DNA of 9,274 nt from Hyphomicrobiaceae bacterium (GTDB lineage: Bacteria > Pseudomonadota > Alphaproteobacteria > Rhizobiales > Hyphomicrobiaceae), in assembly GCA_021775715.1 (NCBI GenBank), contig JAJFHI010000119.1:1-9274 (forward strand), read 5' to 3'. Positions 7,381 to 9,274 of this stretch are shown piece after piece (position 1 is the first letter of the stretch; every line of letters begins with the position of its first letter). The notes under the pieces are model-generated. The model did not search any database and was not told the DNA's origin. It saw only the letters and a program-made list of their open reading frames with translations. The translations under genes were made by a program, and so were the position numbers.

Positions 7381-7395
7381 ACCGGCACTGCCGGT
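7381..7395. repeat. 15-nt inverted repeat upstream of ntrY
   Basis: ACCGGCA and TGCCGGT flank a single central C, giving perfect 7-bp arms. The single-base centre makes a stable RNA hairpin unlikely, so a protein-binding site in DNA is the better reading. It lies about 89 nt upstream of the ntrY ATG. The identity of any binding protein is unknown. Confidence 0.5.
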
Positions 7396-7452
7396 GACCC
7401 AAAGACGGCCCCCCAAAATTGGACCTCAGCGATCCAAGTGAGACACGTAGGA

Positions 7453-7475
7453 CGCAAGACTGTGACATTCTTGCG
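7453..7475. repeat. inverted repeat CGCAAGA-N9-TCTTGCG upstream of ntrY
   Basis: Two perfect 7-bp arms are separated by 9 nt, so the arm centres lie 16 nt apart. This is the shape expected for a dimeric Fis-type helix-turn-helix regulator. It lies about 160 nt upstream of the ntrY start. NtrX autoregulation of ntrYX is known in some alphaproteobacteria, so NtrX is the natural candidate, but this is inference. An RNA hairpin with a 9-nt loop is an alternative, though no T-run follows on the minus strand. Confidence 0.55.
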
Positions 7476-7757
7476 ACGTTTTGTGGATGCTTACCAGTAA
7501 TTTTGTTGTTTCAGCATCACGTAGTGTGTCCGGATTTCGCCGATTTGCATGAATTGAGGGTTGTATGGCCCGGAGATAGCGTGGTTTTTGGGCTATTGGA
7601 CGTTGGCGCATTAATTGCTCCCCGCGCTAGCTTGTCGCTCACATCATCGCACCCGGATACCGCACGGTGAGATTGAGCAAGGGAACACCGCGACCTGCTG
7701 GCATTGCAGCGCCCTGCCGGTGGTCTGAGCGACAGCGAGGAATAGCCGTGAGGCAAA

Positions 7758-9203
7758 TCAATGCGCCGGTGTGCGGAGAACGCGGATATTGAGTGTTTTA
7801 ATGCGCGCGCGAAGCGTATTGCGGTTCATACCCAACAGCTCGGCCGCACGGATCTGGTTTCCTCGTGTCGCGGCTAGAGCGGCACTTAGCAGAGGATATT
7901 CCACCTCGCGGATAACGCGATCGTAGAGGTTAGGTGGTGGCAGCTCATCGCCGAATCCGGCGAAGTACTTGCCGAGATAGCGTTCGACCATTTCAGACAG
8001 GTCCTGAGGATCGTCATTGGACTCAGGCACGGTCTGCGCAATCGCCTCAGCCAACTCGTGCTGGACGACATCAGCCGACAACGTGTCTTGCGAATAGAGG
8101 GCTGAGAGACGACGTACAAAGTTTTCAAGTTCGCGCACGTTGCCAGGCCACGGGTGCTGTTTGAGTTTCTCGATTGCGGCTGATTCAATGCTGCGTTGGC
8201 CAAGCCCTTCGTTGGCGGCAACGCGAAGGAAATGGCGCACCAGATCGCCAATATCCTCTAGACGTTCACGCAGCGGCGGCAGGCGGATCGGCACAACGTT
8301 CAGGCGGTAGTACAAATCTTCACGGAACAAACCCTGTTGGATCTGTGATTTCAGATCACGGTGGGTGGCAGCGATAATACGCACATTCGTCTTGATCGGC
8401 GTGCGTCCACCGACTGTCGTGTACTCACCCTGCTGCAACACACGCAGCAAGCGGGTTTGGGCTTCTAGCGGCATGTCTCCGATCTCGTCGAGAAACAGCG
8501 TCCCGCCTTCTGCCTGCTCAAAGCGACCCGTTGTGCGTGCCTGGGCGCCAGTGAAGGAGCCTTTCTCGTGACCAAATAATTCGCTTTCGATCAACTCGCG
8601 CGGGATTGCCGCCATGTTCAGCGCGATGAACGGTCCCCGACGGCGTTTTCCGTAGTCGTGCAACACTCGGGCGACGAGTTCTTTGCCGGTGCCACTTTCA
8701 CCGTTTATCATGACCGACAGATCGGTCTGCGTCAGCCGCGCAAGAATGCGGTAGATTTCCTGCATTGCAGGCGACCGGCCGATCAGCGGCAGCTCATCGG
8801 TTTCGCTGTCTTCCTGTGCGCGTACTGGACGACGACCAGGCTCGGCGAGCGCACGCCCAACAACAGACACGAGCTCGCTTAGGTCAAACGGCTTAGGCAG
8901 GTACTCGTAGGCGCCTCGTTCGGCAGCCGTCAAAGCGGTGACCAAGGTGTTCTGAGCGCTCATAACGATAATCGGTAGGTCCGGGCGCAGCTTCTTGATG
9001 CGCGGGATCAAATCGAATGCGTTTTCGTCCGGCATCACAACGTCGGTGATGACGACATCGCCCTCACCCTGCTGCACCCAGCGCCACAACGTTGCAGCGT
9101 TACCGGTCGCACGTGGTGCATACCCAGCCCGCGCCAGCGCCTGGTTTAGAACGGTGCGTATCGCGCTGTCATCGTCGGCAATCAGTACTGAGCCCTGAGC
9201 CAT
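7758..9203 (-). CDS. ntrC: Nitrogen regulation response regulator NtrC (sigma-54 activator)
   Basis: NtrC is the response regulator phosphorylated by NtrB under nitrogen limitation. It then activates sigma-54 promoters such as those of glnA and amtB/glnK. The 481-residue protein has a receiver domain (D10-D12 acidic pocket, phospho-acceptor D54 in ITDVVMP, K104 in LPKPF), an AAA+ domain with Walker A GESGTGKE (168-175), the sigma-54 contact loop as GSFTGA (215-220) rather than GAFTGA, Walker B FLDEIGD (237-243), and a Fis-type DNA-binding helix-turn-helix at the end (about 448-471). The loop variant is conservative, so activity is expected. The ATG at 9203 is 2 nt after the ntrB stop, with GAGG 6 nt upstream, so translation is probably coupled to ntrB. 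Confidence 0.96.
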   Translation of the reverse strand: MAQGSVLIADDDSAIRTVLNQALARAGYAPRATGNAATLWRWVQQGEGDVVITDVVMPDENAFDLIPRIKKLRPDLPIIVMSAQNTLVTALTAAERGAYEYLPKPFDLSELVSVVGRALAEPGRRPVRAQEDSETDELPLIGRSPAMQEIYRILARLTQTDLSVMINGESGTGKELVARVLHDYGKRRRGPFIALNMAAIPRELIESELFGHEKGSFTGAQARTTGRFEQAEGGTLFLDEIGDMPLEAQTRLLRVLQQGEYTTVGGRTPIKTNVRIIAATHRDLKSQIQQGLFREDLYYRLNVVPIRLPPLRERLEDIGDLVRHFLRVAANEGLGQRSIESAAIEKLKQHPWPGNVRELENFVRRLSALYSQDTLSADVVQHELAEAIAQTVPESNDDPQDLSEMVERYLGKYFAGFGDELPPPNLYDRVIREVEYPLLSAALAATRGNQIRAAELLGMNRNTLRARIKTLNIRVLRTPAH

Positions 9204-9205
9204 TC

Positions 9206-9274
9206 CTATCCTCTATCCTTCGGAGTGAGACGGCGTTTCATCGCATCCTTCATCGGAAGAAGAATGCGAAATGT
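9206..9274 (-). CDS. ntrB: C-terminal end of nitrogen sensor kinase NtrB (partial)
   Basis: An open frame enters from the right edge and ends at a TAG (9206-9208), 2 nt before ntrC. Its 22 visible residues begin TFRILLPM, which matches the final strand of a histidine-kinase ATPase domain (consensus like F-x-I/V-x-L-P), followed by a short basic tail. NtrB is the cytosolic kinase/phosphatase that controls NtrC in response to PII, and it precedes ntrC in this conserved order. The identification rests mainly on position, plus this short end motif; the catalytic parts lie outside the window. Confidence 0.8.
   Translation of the reverse strand, partial: TFRILLPMKDAMKRRLTPKDRG
9209..9214 (-). promoter_or_regulatory. 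ribosome binding site of ntrC
   Basis: AGAGGA lies a few bases before the ntrC ATG (GAGG to ATG is 6 nt) and is embedded in the last codons of ntrB. This fits coupled translation of kinase and regulator and supports the start at 9203. Confidence 0.65.

Larger units (their letters stand above)
7293..7757. other. 465-nt intergenic region between ntrC and ntrY
   Basis: This is the only stretch over 300 nt without a convincing gene. It probably holds the promoter and regulatory sites of the ntrYX operon. Visible structure consists of two inverted repeats (7453-7475 and 7381-7395). I found no convincing intrinsic terminator (stem plus T-run) for ntrC, no -24/-12 sigma-54 promoter with GG-N10-GC spacing on the ntrY strand, and no clear sigma-70 pair. 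Short frames exist. The only one with a good ribosome site is a 61-codon minus frame (7426-7611), with GGGGAG 6 nt before its ATG; its sequence is low in protein-like signal and I do not call it a gene. Confidence 0.6.

Noticed and set aside
7568..7600. Possible terminator around the run of five T
   Set aside because: The stem is only 4-5 bp and the T-run lies on the plus strand, so it cannot end ntrC transcription.
7426..7611. 61-codon minus-strand frame as a gene
   Set aside because: The ribosome site is good, but the sequence is basic and unlike any family, and it contains the inverted repeat; kept only as a finding.
7517..7756. 79-codon minus-strand frame just after ntrC
   Set aside because: It has a TTG start with no ribosome site and a Ser/Thr-rich composition with no domain-like pattern.

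Overview
The window looks like a chromosomal core locus of an alphaproteobacterium. Every convincing gene lies on the minus strand. In transcription order (right to left) they are ntrB (last 22 codons only), ntrC, ntrY, ntrX, trkA, a D-amino-acid transaminase (dat), hfq and hflX (cut off at base 1). The order ntrBC-ntrYX-trkA-(dat)-hfq-hflX is a familiar arrangement in Rhodospirillales/Rhizobiales-type Alphaproteobacteria. The protein sequences fit: Hfq carries the alphaproteobacterial WFDNF and LLRRDGHSQLVYKHAIS motifs, and NtrX lacks the sigma-54 loop. Base composition is moderately GC-rich, except for an AT-rich island just upstream of hfq. I see no insertion sequences, prophage, CRISPR, tRNA or rRNA.

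Layout: 9274-9206 is the end of ntrB; 9203-7758 is ntrC, tightly coupled to ntrB; 7757-7293 is an unusually long non-coding gap with two inverted repeats; 7292-4980 is ntrY; 4952-3540 is ntrX, 27 nt after ntrY with a strong ribosome site; 3539-3438 is a short gap; 3437-2061 is trkA; 2041-1175 is dat, 19 nt after trkA; 1174-1005 is AT-rich and may hold an hfq promoter and/or an N-terminal extension of Hfq; 1004-750 is the Hfq core; 749-1 is hflX, reaching its P-loop at the window edge.

Together the genes encode two nitrogen/redox-linked two-component systems (NtrB/NtrC and the membrane-bound NtrY/NtrX), the regulatory subunit of a Trk potassium uptake system, a PLP enzyme that makes or uses D-amino acids such as D-glutamate for peptidoglycan, the sRNA chaperone Hfq, and a ribosome-associated GTPase.

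I do not see a new biological system here. The most notable anomaly is that hflX has no ATG, GTG or TTG start between the hfq stop and a point inside its conserved N-terminal domain. The hfq and hflX frames are the same and are separated only by one TAG. Other points of interest are a possible Lys-rich N-terminal extension on Hfq, an acidic Hfq tail, perfect inverted repeats upstream of ntrY, a His-to-Phe change in the substrate-binding motif of the transaminase, a GSFTGA variant in NtrC, and a hexanucleotide repeat in ntrY.
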